Of a DNA stretch of 64,000 bases, positions 54,460 through 62,855 are shown in pieces. The first letter of the stretch is position 1. Every line of letters begins with the position of its first letter. The notes under the pieces are model-generated. The model saw nothing but the letters and a program-made list of their open reading frames with translations. It had not been told where the DNA came from and did not search any database. Made by a program: the position numbers and the translations under genes. Source of the stretch: Streptomyces sp. DSM 110735 (lineage in GTDB: Bacteria; Actinomycetota; Actinomycetes; Streptomycetales; Streptomycetaceae); assembly GCF_016482685.1 (NCBI RefSeq), contig NZ_JACYHF010000003.1, positions 310,001 through 374,000 of the forward strand, written 5' to 3'.

Positions 54460-55836
54460 TCAGGACGCGGCGCGCTCCGCCCCGGCACCGGCGTCCGGGT
54501 GGGCCAGCCCCAGGTGCTCGCGCAGGGTCGTGCCCTCGTACTCGGTGCGGAACACTCCCCGCTCCTGGAGCAGCGGGACCACCCGGTCGGCGAACGGGTC
54601 GAGTCCGCCCGGGGTGATGTGCGGGACGAGGATGAACCCGTCGGAGGCGTCCGCCTGCACGAACTCGTCGATGGTGCGGGCGACGGTGTCCGGGGAGCCC
54701 ACGAAGGTCTGCCGGTTGCCGGTGTTGATCACCAGATCGCGGATGGACCAGCCGTTGCTCTCGGCCAGCTCGCGCCACTCGCGGGCGATGGCCAGCGGGT
54801 CCCGGTACATCCGCACCTGGGCGCGCCCCCGGGATATGTGCTCCTCGCTCACCACCGGGTCCACGTCGGGCAGCGGGCCCTCCGGGTCGTAGCCGGACAG
54901 GTCACGGTTCCAGACGAACTCCAGGTGTTTGAGGGCGGTGGCGCCGCTGACCTGCTGCCTGCGCACCTCGCGGGCCAGCTCTGCGGCTTCCTCGTCGGTG
55001 TCGCCGAGGACGAAGGTCGCGGCGGGCAGGATGAGCAACTGGTCCGGCGTGCGGCCGTACTTGGCCAGGCGCCCCTTGACGTCGGCGTAGAAGCGGCGGC
55101 CCTCCTCCAGGGTGGCGTACCGGCTGAAGATGGCGTCGGCGTCCGAGGCGGCGAACTCGCGCCCCTCGTCGGAGTCGCCCGCCTGGAAGATCACCGGGCG
55201 CCCCTGCGGGGAGCGGGGGACGTTGAAGCGGCCGTGGATGTCGAAGTGCTGCCCCTGGTGGGTGAAGGCACCGGCCTTGGCGTCCCGGAGGAAGGCGCCG
55301 GTGGACTGGTCGGCGAGGATCTCGTCGCCGTGCCAGGAGTCGAAGAGTTCGTTCGCGGTGGTCAGGAACTCCTTGGCGCGCGAGTACCGCTCCTCCTGCG
55401 GCAGGAAGCCGCCCCGGCGGAAGTTCTCGCCGGTGAACGCGTCCCAGGAGGTCACCACGTTCCAGGCGGCGCGCCCGCCGGAGAGGTGGTCGAGGGAGGC
55501 GAACTGGCGGGCCACCTCGTACGGCTCGTTGAACGTGGAGTTGATGGTGCCGGTCAGACCGAGCCGGTCGGTGACGGCGGCGAGCGCGGCGAGGACGGTG
55601 AAGGTGTCGGGGCGGCCCACCACGTCCAGGTCGTATATCTCGCCGCCCTGTTCGCGCAGCCGCAGCCCCTCCGCGAGGAACAGGAAGTCGAACTTGGCGC
55701 GTTCGGCGGTGCGGGCGAAGTGCGCGAAGGAGCTGAACTCGATGTGGCTGCCGGCCTCCGGGTCGCTCCACACGGTGGTGTTGTTGACCCCCGGGAAGTG
55801 CGCGGCCAGGTGTACCTGCTTCTTGGGCTTGCTCAT
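54460..55836 (-). CDS. NtaA/SnaA/DszA-type flavin-dependent monooxygenase
   Basis: 458-residue bacterial-luciferase-like (LLM) enzyme that uses reduced FMN from a separate reductase. It starts MSKPKKQVHLAAHFPGVNNTTVW; diagnostic segments are FDFLFLAEGLRLREQGGEI, LSGGRAAWNVVTSWD and GRPVIFQAGDSDEGREFAA, ending HLGLAHP. The NtaA/DszA group cleaves C-S or C-N bonds in sulfonates, dibenzothiophene-type sulfur compounds and nitrilotriacetate. ATG 55836 has GGAGAGGAG upstream. It is the second gene after a cysteine-type leader peptide and another LLM enzyme, supporting a role in scavenging organic sulfur. Confidence 0.92.
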   Translation of the reverse strand: MSKPKKQVHLAAHFPGVNNTTVWSDPEAGSHIEFSSFAHFARTAERAKFDFLFLAEGLRLREQGGEIYDLDVVGRPDTFTVLAALAAVTDRLGLTGTINSTFNEPYEVARQFASLDHLSGGRAAWNVVTSWDAFTGENFRRGGFLPQEERYSRAKEFLTTANELFDSWHGDEILADQSTGAFLRDAKAGAFTHQGQHFDIHGRFNVPRSPQGRPVIFQAGDSDEGREFAASDADAIFSRYATLEEGRRFYADVKGRLAKYGRTPDQLLILPAATFVLGDTDEEAAELAREVRRQQVSGATALKHLEFVWNRDLSGYDPEGPLPDVDPVVSEEHISRGRAQVRMYRDPLAIAREWRELAESNGWSIRDLVINTGNRQTFVGSPDTVARTIDEFVQADASDGFILVPHITPGGLDPFADRVVPLLQERGVFRTEYEGTTLREHLGLAHPDAGAGAERAAS

Positions 55837-55861
55837 GGCGTCGGGTCTCCTCTCCGGTGGC

Positions 55862-57070
55862 TCAGGCGGCGTAACGGTTGGCGGGGCGGTCCAGACCGAG
55901 GAGTCCGCGCAGGGTGCGGGCCTCGTAGGCGGTGCGGAAGCGGTCCCGGCGTTGCAGTTCGGGCACGAGGTCGCGGCTGATCCGGGGCAGGTCGTGCCCG
56001 GTGACGGCGGGCCGCAGCCGGAACCCGGTGAGCCCGCTTCCGGCAAGCTCCTCCAGCAGGTCGGCCAGTTCGGCGGCCGTCCCGGTGAAGACGCGGGCGT
56101 CGCTGGTGTACGGCTCGCCCGCCAGCTCGTCCAGGCGCCCGCGCCGCTCCCTCGCCTCGGCCGCCGTGTCGTCCAGGAAGACCACGAGGTCGCCGAAGAC
56201 GTGCAGCGGCTGCCCTGCGCGGCCCGCCGCGTCCTGCTCGGCGCGGACCTCGCCGACTATGGCGCGGGCGTCGGCCGCGTCGTACGGCGTGACGTAGCCG
56301 ATGTCGGCCTGGCGGGCGACGAGCCGGTAGGGCACGGTCTGGTGGGCCAGCGCCGTGACCAGGGGCTGTCCCTGGGGCGGGCGCGGGGTGATGGAGGGAC
56401 CCTTGACGTCGAAGTGGCGGCCCTCGAAGTCGATGTAGTGCAGCTTCTCGCGGTCGATGAAGCGGCCGGTCGCCGCGTCCCGGATCTCGGCGTCGTCCTC
56501 CCAACTGTCCCAGAGCCTGCGGATCACCTCCACGTAGTCGGCGGCCTCGTCGAACAGGGGAGTCACCGCCTTCTGGGCGGCGGGGGTGTCGTAGGCGTCG
56601 AGGGGGTCGAAGACCCGGCGGCCGAAGTGGGCGGCCTCGTCGGGGCGGGCGCTGATCCGCACCCGGACGCCCGCGCGACCGGTGCTGACGTAGTCGAGGG
56701 TGGCGATCGCCTTGGAGATGTGGAACGGCTCCGTGTGCGTGACCACCACTGTCGGGACCAGACCTATGTGCTGGGTGACCGGGGCGACGCGCGCGGCGAT
56801 CAGGACGGCGTCGAGCCTGCCGCGCACCTGGTCGGTGCGGTCGTCGGGCCGGAGGGGGTGCGCGGACTGCGGGGCGAGGCCGTCCTCGAAGGTGACGAAG
56901 TCGAGGAGTCCGGCCTCGGCCTCGGCGACCTGACCGGCCCAGTACGCGGCGGTGAACAGCTCGCCCGGGCGGGCGGCCGGATCGCGCCAGGAGGCGGGAT
57001 GCCAGCCGGTGCCGTCGAGGGCGACGGCGAGATGCAGCCGGGAAGCGGGGGATGCGGGAGCAGAGGGCAC
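55862..57070 (-). CDS. LLM-class flavin-dependent monooxygenase
   Basis: 402 residues, luciferase-like TIM barrel. RLHLAVALDGTGWHPASWRDP at the N terminus, AEAGLLDFVTFEDGLAP, HIGLVPTVVVTHTEPFHISKAIATLDYVSTGRAGVRVRIS and the C-terminal FRTAYEARTLRGLLGLDRPANRYAA. GTG 57070 chosen because AAGGAAGG lies 8 bases upstream. It precedes the NtaA-type gene by 25 bases and follows leader peptide 1, so the three form one unit. An FMN reductase is not in the window. The substrate is probably an organosulfur compound. Confidence 0.92.
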   Translation of the reverse strand: MPSAPASPASRLHLAVALDGTGWHPASWRDPAARPGELFTAAYWAGQVAEAEAGLLDFVTFEDGLAPQSAHPLRPDDRTDQVRGRLDAVLIAARVAPVTQHIGLVPTVVVTHTEPFHISKAIATLDYVSTGRAGVRVRISARPDEAAHFGRRVFDPLDAYDTPAAQKAVTPLFDEAADYVEVIRRLWDSWEDDAEIRDAATGRFIDREKLHYIDFEGRHFDVKGPSITPRPPQGQPLVTALAHQTVPYRLVARQADIGYVTPYDAADARAIVGEVRAEQDAAGRAGQPLHVFGDLVVFLDDTAAEARERRGRLDELAGEPYTSDARVFTGTAAELADLLEELAGSGLTGFRLRPAVTGHDLPRISRDLVPELQRRDRFRTAYEARTLRGLLGLDRPANRYAA

Positions 57071-57208
57071 GAGGAACGCCTTCCTTGAGGGTCCTTGCGT
57101 GGGCGAGATGAACGATGCGGGCGCGGTGCGGGGGCGGCGCGGGCGAGCGCGGGACGCACCGGTCCCGCACACAGGGGTGCGCGGTGGAGCGGAGGTCGAA
57201 GACGCGGG

Positions 57209-57331
57209 TCAGGCGCGACAGAGCGCGCCGGCCACCCTCTGCAGGTCTATGTGCGGCCGGGAATGCAGCAGGACGGAGCGGGCGGTCCTCAGGAGGCGCG
57301 GGCACGGCACGCGGTCCAGTCCCTGCGGCAT
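57209..57331 (-). CDS. Leader peptide 1 (HxDL type), upstream of the LLM monooxygenases
   Basis: 40 codons starting ATG 57331 with a GGAGGGGGTGGGGG run upstream. The C-terminal half contains SRPHIDLQRVAGALCRA, the H-x-D-L-x-R...A-L-C pattern of actinobacterial leader peptides found before sulfur-assimilation genes. The penultimate-region Cys and Arg codons (ALCRA then stop) are where ribosome stalling would occur under Cys limitation. The LLM genes start 138 bases downstream. Annotated from sequence pattern; not a stable protein in itself. Confidence 0.8.
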   Translation of the reverse strand: MPQGLDRVPCPRLLRTARSVLLHSRPHIDLQRVAGALCRA

Positions 57332-57456
57332 CTCCCCCACCCCCTCCGGCTGTGGCTCTTCACGTCTCGTCATGAGGGCCAACGCCCGGCCGCCGGAAGG
57401 TGTTCCCGACACGCCGGACATCACCCGTTCGCTTTTCCGCAGCAGGTCAGCGGCGG

Positions 57457-58479
57457 TCAGGAGTTGTCCAGCGGCAGCCCGGGCGGGTTGATCTCCGCCT
57501 TGGTGACAGCCTCGTTGGTCAGGTTGTAGGCGGCGAGCCACTTGGCGTACTGCCCCGAGTCGATCAGGTGGTTCAGGGCGTCCGCGATGGGCTTCACGAG
57601 CCCGCTGTCCTTCTTGGTGGTGGCCGCGATCAGCCCCTGGAGCCGGGCGCCCGCACCGGAGTAGGTGCCCGCGCTGCGGGTCGGGGACGGCGATCCGGCG
57701 GACCTCTTGACATGGTAGGCGAGACCGGGGTTGGTCCCGAAGTAGGCGTCGATCCGGCCGCCGGTCAGCGCGAGGTAGGTGGCGTTCTTGCTGGCGAAGT
57801 TCTTGACGGTGAGGGTCTTGCCCTCCTTCTTCAGCTTGTCGCGCCATTCGAGGAGGATCTTCTCCTGGTTGGTGCCGTTGTCCACGGCGACCGTCTTCCC
57901 GGCGAGGTTGTGGTACTCGCCGCCGAAATTCCAGGTGCTCTTCTTCAGCACCTCGAAGCCGAGGTTGTCCTTGCGGTAGGAGGCGAAGTCGTACTTCCGC
58001 TTGCGTTCCTCGGTGTCGGTGATGTTGGCGAAGCCGACGTCGGCCTTGCCGCTGTCGATGCCGACGAACATGTTCTCCCAGGTGTAGTTGCGGATCTCGG
58101 GGCGCAGTCCGAGCACGGCGGCGACCAGCCGGGCGAGGTCGGGCTCGGCGCCGGTGAGCGTCTTCTGGTCGGAGCCGACGAAGGCGAGCGGCGGGAAGCC
58201 GTCGGGCAGCGCGCCGACCGCCACCTTCAGGGTGCCGTTCTTCCGTACGGCGGCGGGGAGTTCGGCGCGGATCGACTTCACCTCGGCGACGTTCAGCCGG
58301 GTCTCGGTGGCGGCGCCGTTGGACACCTTCCCCACGGTGACCGTGCCCCGGGCGTCGGTCGTGGTCGCGGCGTCGCTCTCTCCGCCGCAGGCGGCGAGCA
58401 GGGTGGCGAGGAGGGCGGCGGTGGTCGCCGCGACGGTGCCGCGCACCGCACGGCGCCGGGTGATGAGGTCACGGGGCAT
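57457..58479 (-). CDS. Substrate-binding lipoprotein of a polar amino-acid-type ABC transporter
   Basis: 340 residues. Signal peptide with twin Arg (TRRRAVRGTVAATTAALLATLLAACGG) and lipobox LLAAC, so anchored at about Cys31. Family 3 solute-binding fold: GTLKVAVGALPDGFPPLAFVGSDQKTLTGAEPDLARLV, then VDVGFANITDTEERKRKYDF (read with KA before) and AYFGTNPGLAYHV. It is the last gene of the unit leader 2 - permease - ATPase - binding protein. Location beside sulfur genes suggests cystine, methionine or a sulfonated compound as ligand; the sequence alone does not fix this. Confidence 0.9.
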   Translation of the reverse strand: MPRDLITRRRAVRGTVAATTAALLATLLAACGGESDAATTTDARGTVTVGKVSNGAATETRLNVAEVKSIRAELPAAVRKNGTLKVAVGALPDGFPPLAFVGSDQKTLTGAEPDLARLVAAVLGLRPEIRNYTWENMFVGIDSGKADVGFANITDTEERKRKYDFASYRKDNLGFEVLKKSTWNFGGEYHNLAGKTVAVDNGTNQEKILLEWRDKLKKEGKTLTVKNFASKNATYLALTGGRIDAYFGTNPGLAYHVKRSAGSPSPTRSAGTYSGAGARLQGLIAATTKKDSGLVKPIADALNHLIDSGQYAKWLAAYNLTNEAVTKAEINPPGLPLDNS

Positions 58480-58607
58480 GGCTGTCCTTGTCGTTCGTAC
58501 GGGAGGGAGGACGTGGGGGGCGGGAAGGCGTGGGGACGGGAGGGCGTGGGGACGGGAGGGGGTGAGGACGCGGGTGCGGACGGAAGTGCCCGCGAAACCG
58601 GGAGAGT

Positions 58608-59396
58608 TCAGAGGACCTTGCTGAGGAAGTCGCGCGTGCGCTCGTGCCGCGGCTTGTCCAACACCTCGGAGGGCGGTCCCTGTTCGACGATCCGCCCGTC
58701 GTCGATGAAGACGATCCGGTCGGCGACCTCGCGGGCGAAGCCGATCTCGTGGGTGACGATGACGAGCGTGGTCCCGCCGGAGGCGAGGTCCTTGATGACG
58801 GCGAGGACCTCGCCGACGAGTTCGGGGTCGAGCGCGGAGGTCGGCTCGTCGAAGAGGATGATGCCGGGTCGCAGGGCGAGGGCGCGGGCGATGGCGACCC
58901 GTTGCTGCTGCCCGCCGGACAACTGGCGCGGGTAGGCGCCGGTGCGGTCCGCGAGCCCGACCCGGTCGAGGAGTTCGCGGGCGAGTTCCCTCGCCTCGGG
59001 CTTGCTGAGGCGTCCGGTGGCGACGGGCGCGGCGGCGACGTTGTCGAGGGCGGTCAGATGCGGGAAGAGGTTGAAGTTCTGGAAGACGAACCCGATCCGG
59101 CCGCGCTGCGCGAGGATCGCCCGCTCGCTCAACTCCTTGAGCCGACCGCGGCTTCCGCGCCGTACGCCGATCAGCTCGCCGCCGACGCTGACGTGTCCGA
59201 TCTCGGGCTTCTCCAGGTGGTTGACGACCCGCAGCAGCGTGGACTTGCCCGAGCCGGAGGGGCCGAGGATGACGGTGACCTCGCCGGGCCGTACGGTCAA
59301 GTCGATGCCGTCGAGGACGCGTTGGGTCCCGTACCACTTGTGCACGCCGTGGATCTCCAGCGCGGCGGGGGCGGTCTCCTGGGCGGCGGCGGTCAT
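58608..59396 (-). CDS. ABC transporter ATPase, polar amino-acid uptake type
   Basis: 262 residues. Walker A GPSGSGKST, Q-loop VFQNFNLFPHLTALDNV, signature LSGGQQQR, Walker B IILFDEPTSALDPE and H-loop VTHEIGFA: the GlnQ/HisP pattern. An insertion RRGSRGRLKELSERAILAQRGRIG between Walker A and Q-loop is common in this group. The start overlaps the stop of the permease gene by four bases. Works with the permease at 59393-60367 and the lipoprotein at 57457-58479. Confidence 0.94.
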   Translation of the reverse strand: MTAAAQETAPAALEIHGVHKWYGTQRVLDGIDLTVRPGEVTVILGPSGSGKSTLLRVVNHLEKPEIGHVSVGGELIGVRRGSRGRLKELSERAILAQRGRIGFVFQNFNLFPHLTALDNVAAAPVATGRLSKPEARELARELLDRVGLADRTGAYPRQLSGGQQQRVAIARALALRPGIILFDEPTSALDPELVGEVLAVIKDLASGGTTLVIVTHEIGFAREVADRIVFIDDGRIVEQGPPSEVLDKPRHERTRDFLSKVL

Positions 59397-60367
59397 ACGG
59401 CGCTCTCCTCACGCAGCCTGGCGCGGAGTCCGGCGAGGGCGGTGCGGGCTCTGCGCAGCGGGGTCGGGGGCAGGGCGCGGGTGGCGCCGCGCGCGAAGTA
59501 CCGCTCGACGTAGTACTGCACGACGGAGACCGCGCTGGTCAGGATCAGGTACCAGACGGTGGCGACGAGCAGCAGCGGCACGATGTCGCCGGGGTAGGTG
59601 CTGCCCATGCTCTGCACCGTGCCGAAGAGGTCGAGCAGGGAGACGTAGAAGACCAGGGACGTGCTCTTGACCAGGCCGATGAGCTGGTTGACGTAGTTCG
59701 GCACGATGGAGCGCAGCGCCTGCGGGAGGACGATCCGGGTGAACTGGTAGCGCCGGGGCAGACCGAGGGCGGCGGCTGCCTCGTGCTGGCCCTGGTCGAC
59801 GGAGAGCAGTCCGCCGCGCACGACTTCGGCGGCGTAGGCGGCTTCGTTGAGGGCGAGACCGATCACGGCGACCGTCATGTCGGTGGCGAGCCGGGACTCG
59901 TCGAAGGTGACGAACGCGGGACCGAAGGGGACGCCGAGGCTCAACGTGCGGTACAGCGCGCTGAAGTTGTAGAGGAAGATCAGGACGACGATCAGCGGCA
60001 CCGAGCGGAACAGCCAGACGTACGTCCAGCTCACCACCCGCAGCACCGGGCTCCCGGAGAGCCGTCCGAGGGCGAGGACGATGCCGCCCAACAGCCCGAG
60101 CATGGCGGCCAGTCCGGTCACTTCGAGGGTGACGAGGAGTCCGTCGAGGACGGCGGGGCGCAGGAACCAGTAGCGGAAACGGTCCCATTGGTAGAAGGGG
60201 TTGGTGGCGAGCCCGTGCCCTATCTGGGCGACCAGCACGAGCACGACGGCGGTGGTGATCCAGCGCCCGGGTCTGCGCAAGGGCTGAACCCGCTGCGCTT
60301 TCAGTTGTCTTGATGGGACGTCAGGTATGGGCGCGGCGGTGACGACGACGCCTGGTGGTTCGCTCAT
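59393..60367 (-). CDS. ABC transporter permease, polar amino-acid uptake type
   Basis: 324 residues. A soluble N terminus is followed by five or more helices and the EAA loop AAALGLPRRYQFTRIVLPQALRSIVPNYVNQLIGLVKSTSL, characteristic of the HisM/GlnP group. RSVPLIVVLIFLYNFSAL is a conserved preceding segment. A single permease gene implies a homodimer. First structural gene after leader peptide 2 (stop at 60514, 146 bases upstream). Confidence 0.93.
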   Translation of the reverse strand: MSEPPGVVVTAAPIPDVPSRQLKAQRVQPLRRPGRWITTAVVLVLVAQIGHGLATNPFYQWDRFRYWFLRPAVLDGLLVTLEVTGLAAMLGLLGGIVLALGRLSGSPVLRVVSWTYVWLFRSVPLIVVLIFLYNFSALYRTLSLGVPFGPAFVTFDESRLATDMTVAVIGLALNEAAYAAEVVRGGLLSVDQGQHEAAAALGLPRRYQFTRIVLPQALRSIVPNYVNQLIGLVKSTSLVFYVSLLDLFGTVQSMGSTYPGDIVPLLLVATVWYLILTSAVSVVQYYVERYFARGATRALPPTPLRRARTALAGLRARLREESAV

Positions 60368-60513
60368 GGGAGGGCGGCTCCGGCGGATTCGGGTGTCCCG
60401 GGGATGCGCGGGGCCGTACGGCGGTCACGACGGCGTACGGCACACGGCGCGCGGCGGACGGCACACCGCTGGGCGGGGTGCGTCGCGAACAAGCGTGAGA
60501 GAGAAGGGGGCTG

Positions 60514-60660
60514 TCAGCCCTGACAGCGGTCCGGCGCCGTACACAGCGCGCTGCTGACCCGGAGCAGATCGACGGCGCGGTCGGCGACGAGGAGCCCGGC
60601 GTACGCCGGTACGCGACGGCCGTGGGAGCGGCCGTCGGCCGTCCTGGGGGTCGCGTTCAT
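60514..60660 (-). CDS. Leader peptide 2, upstream of the ABC transporter
   Basis: 48 codons, ATG 60660 with AGGTGA at 5 bases. The sequence near codons 27-41 is DRAVDLLRVSSALCTA, the leader pattern with Ala for the usual His. A second Cys (PDRCQG) is just before the stop. Its upstream context AGTGAACAGGT is shared with leader 3. A perfect 14-base palindrome, GGCCCCGCGGGGCC, lies 23 bases upstream of the start. Confidence 0.78.
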   Translation of the reverse strand: MNATPRTADGRSHGRRVPAYAGLLVADRAVDLLRVSSALCTAPDRCQG

Positions 60661-60852
60661 GGCGTCACCTGTTCACTGTCCAGGCCCCGCGGGGCCCCTC
60701 GCGCTTACCGAAGTCGTCGTCGGTCCGGTCGTCACCTGGGGCACCCCACCGCGATGCGAGGGTTGCCGGTCAGCGAGCCAGGGCTTGGCGCTGACGCTCA
60801 TGACCGTTCTGTGCGGCAAGTAAGGCATTCGGCCGCTCGAATGTCAACGGTT

Positions 60853-60877
60853 GTCCGGCAGTTGGACGCTGCCGGAC
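60853..60877 (-). terminator. Terminator of the GST-like gene
   Basis: GTCCGGCAG (60853-60861) pairs perfectly with CTGCCGGAC (60869-60877), 7-base loop, six bases past the stop at 60883. Confidence 0.65.
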
Positions 60878-60882
60878 CGCTC

Positions 60883-61785
60883 TCACCTGCGCGGAGTGTG
60901 CGGGAGACCGGTGGCGTGCGCGGCCCAGTCCAGGATCTGGACGGCCGCGCCGGCCGCTTCGAGACCCTGGCAGTGGCCGTGGTGCCTGCGGGCGATGCCG
61001 TCGAGGTCGAGGTGGGCGCCGAAGGCGGGGTGGGCGGCGAGCCGGCGGGCGTACGACCACAGGGCCGGGTGGTCCGCGATGCGGTGGACGGCGGAGGCGT
61101 CGAGGTGGCAGCGGTGCACGGTGTCGAGCTGCACCAGGCAGACCCAGAGGTGGATGTCGGCGGCCGTGATCCGCCCGTCGACCAGGTATTCCTCGCCGGT
61201 CAGCCAGCGCTCCAGGCGGCCCAGGGCGTCCAGCAGTCCGTCGAGCGCGGCGGCGCGTGCGGCGGGGTCGGTGTCGGCGGCGCCCGCGTACTGCGCGCTC
61301 TGCTCGATCTCCTCGGCGCAGAGGCGTTCGACCGCCTCGACGGTGGACTCCCAGCCCGCGGGGTGGAGGGGGTCGCCGTGGTGCGGGAGGTGGTCGAGGT
61401 CGCGCAGGATGTCGGGGGCGTGGGCGCTGACGATGCGACCGGACCAGTCGTCGCTGAGCACGGGGGCGTGGGCGGGACCGGTGTAGCGGTGCGCACTCGC
61501 CTCGTACAGCGGGCGCAGCGCCGCGTGACCGCCTCCGGGACAGTCGGGGACGGCGGGCAGCAGGGTGACCGGACAGGCGTCGCCGAGACCGAGGAGGCTG
61601 TGCCCGATGGCGAGCCGGAGGCCGTCGGCGCAGGCGGTGGAGAGGTGGAGCCGGTAGCGGTGCGCGACGGCGTAGTGGCCACTGCGCGCGTCCCGGCCGA
61701 TACGCCCCCGGAAGGGCGCGGCGGCGGTACGGCGCGCGGAGGCGACGGCGGCGAACGGGGTGGAGGACAGCGGAGTGATGGACAT
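60883..61785 (-). CDS. Glutathione S-transferase family protein (Xi/glutathionyl-hydroquinone-reductase-like)
   Basis: 300 residues. The thioredoxin-like N-terminal half retains one Cys (Cys52 in LHLSTACADG) where Xi-class enzymes have Cys-Pro-Trp; the Pro and Trp are lost. The C-terminal helical half is well conserved: VEAVERLCAEEIEQSAQYAG, LDALGRLERWLTGEEYLVDGRITAADIHLWVCLVQLDTVH and the ending YARRLAAHPAFGAHLDLDGIARRHHGH. Streptomycetes make mycothiol, not glutathione, so the thiol partner is uncertain. ATG 61785 has GGGGAGA upstream. Leader peptide 3 lies 123 bases upstream, linking it to sulfur status. Confidence 0.82.
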   Translation of the reverse strand: MSITPLSSTPFAAVASARRTAAAPFRGRIGRDARSGHYAVAHRYRLHLSTACADGLRLAIGHSLLGLGDACPVTLLPAVPDCPGGGHAALRPLYEASAHRYTGPAHAPVLSDDWSGRIVSAHAPDILRDLDHLPHHGDPLHPAGWESTVEAVERLCAEEIEQSAQYAGAADTDPAARAAALDGLLDALGRLERWLTGEEYLVDGRITAADIHLWVCLVQLDTVHRCHLDASAVHRIADHPALWSYARRLAAHPAFGAHLDLDGIARRHHGHCQGLEAAGAAVQILDWAAHATGLPHTPRR

Positions 61786-61907
61786 ACGTCTCCCCTGGGC
61801 GGATGGGCACGCGGAGAACGCGCGCGACGGTGGAAACGGCGTCGGTGGGGCGTCGTCGCCCCGACTGGAACCGGCTGGACCCGGCTGGAACTGACGGCGA
61901 AGAAGCG

Positions 61908-62048
61908 TCAGACCAGGCTGATCGCGCTGGAGACGCGCAGCAGGTCGATGTGCCGACGGGAGGTGAGCAGAGGGGAGTTGACGATCCGAAGAGGCACGCA
62001 CGACGCCCCACGCCCCCTCGGGCCGGAGACCGTCACCAGGCGCACCAT
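61908..62048 (-). CDS. Leader peptide 3, upstream of the GST-like gene
   Basis: 46 codons from ATG 62048, which has AGGTAGGGA upstream and shares AGTGAACAGGT with leader 2; a GTG at 61997 is a shorter alternative. The C-terminal part reads TSRRHIDLLRVSSAISLV, clearly the same family, but the final ALC is replaced by AIS and no Cys is found in the last 28 residues. The only Cys is near codon 17 (GASCVP). Confidence 0.78.
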   Translation of the reverse strand: MVRLVTVSGPRGRGASCVPLRIVNSPLLTSRRHIDLLRVSSAISLV

Positions 62049-62210
62049 GTTTCCCTACCTGTTCACTAGGCTTCCCTATGGGGAGTGTCGACGCGCTCCG
62101 GCGCGACGTCAAGAGGGCGTTCACCCCCGATGACCTCTTGGCGCTCTGTTCAGAGTGGTGCCGGGTGATGTTGGGTGACCCCGGGACTCTCGGGAAAGGG
62201 CGGCACCTCT

Positions 62211-62846
62211 GTGGATCACGGGCTTTCCGGCGGCACGAGCGCGACGCGGCCGACACCGAGCCGGCTTCCGCTGGACGAGCAACTGCACTTCCTGCGAACG
62301 ATGTTGTCGCGCAACGAGGTCCTGACCGAGGTGCTGGATCGGGCCGCGCGGCTGGACCTGCCCGGCTGGTACGTCACGGCCGGGTGCCTCTTCCAGACCG
62401 TGTGGAACGTCGTCACGGACCGGCCGCCGACCGAGGGCATCAAGGACTACGACCTCTTCTACTTCGACGCCGGTGATCTGTCCTGGGAGGCCGAGGACAC
62501 GGTGATCCGGGCCGGGCGCGAGGTCTTCGCGGGCGTGCCCGCAGAGGTGGAGATCCGCAACGAGGCGCGCGTCCACCTCTGGTACGAGGAGAAGTTCGGC
62601 GTGCCCTGTCCGCCGTACGACTCCGCCGAGGCCGCCATCGACAGCTTCGCCGCGACGACGTGCTGCCTCGGGGTGCGAGTGGAGGCCGACGGGCGGTGGC
62701 GCGTGTACGCCCCGCACGGTCTGTCGGACGTGTTCGGCATGGTCGTCCGGCCGAACCCGGTACTCGCCCCGCGATCGGTCTACGAGGCGAAGACCGCCCG
62801 GTGGCGGGAGCAGTGGCCCGGGCTGACGGTCCTGGACTGGCCGTAG
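62211..62846 (+). CDS. Nucleotidyltransferase family protein (COG3575 / DUF925-like)
   Basis: 211 residues from GTG 62211 (GGAAAGG upstream); GTG 62175 is an alternative adding 12 residues. LPLDEQLHFLRTMLSRNEVLTEVLDRA at the start, WYVTAGCLFQTVWNVVTDRPPTEGIKDYDLFYFDAGDL carries the G-x-x-x-x-x-W and DxD-like Asp pair (KDYDLFYFD) of this nucleotidyltransferase group, then AEVEIRNEARVHLWYEEKFG and FGMVVRPNPVLAPRSVYEAK. Substrate unknown; the fold suggests NMP transfer to a protein, RNA or small molecule. Ten bases separate it from the next gene. Confidence 0.85.
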   Translation: MDHGLSGGTSATRPTPSRLPLDEQLHFLRTMLSRNEVLTEVLDRAARLDLPGWYVTAGCLFQTVWNVVTDRPPTEGIKDYDLFYFDAGDLSWEAEDTVIRAGREVFAGVPAEVEIRNEARVHLWYEEKFGVPCPPYDSAEAAIDSFAATTCCLGVRVEADGRWRVYAPHGLSDVFGMVVRPNPVLAPRSVYEAKTARWREQWPGLTVLDWP

Positions 62847-62855
62847 CATCGCCCC

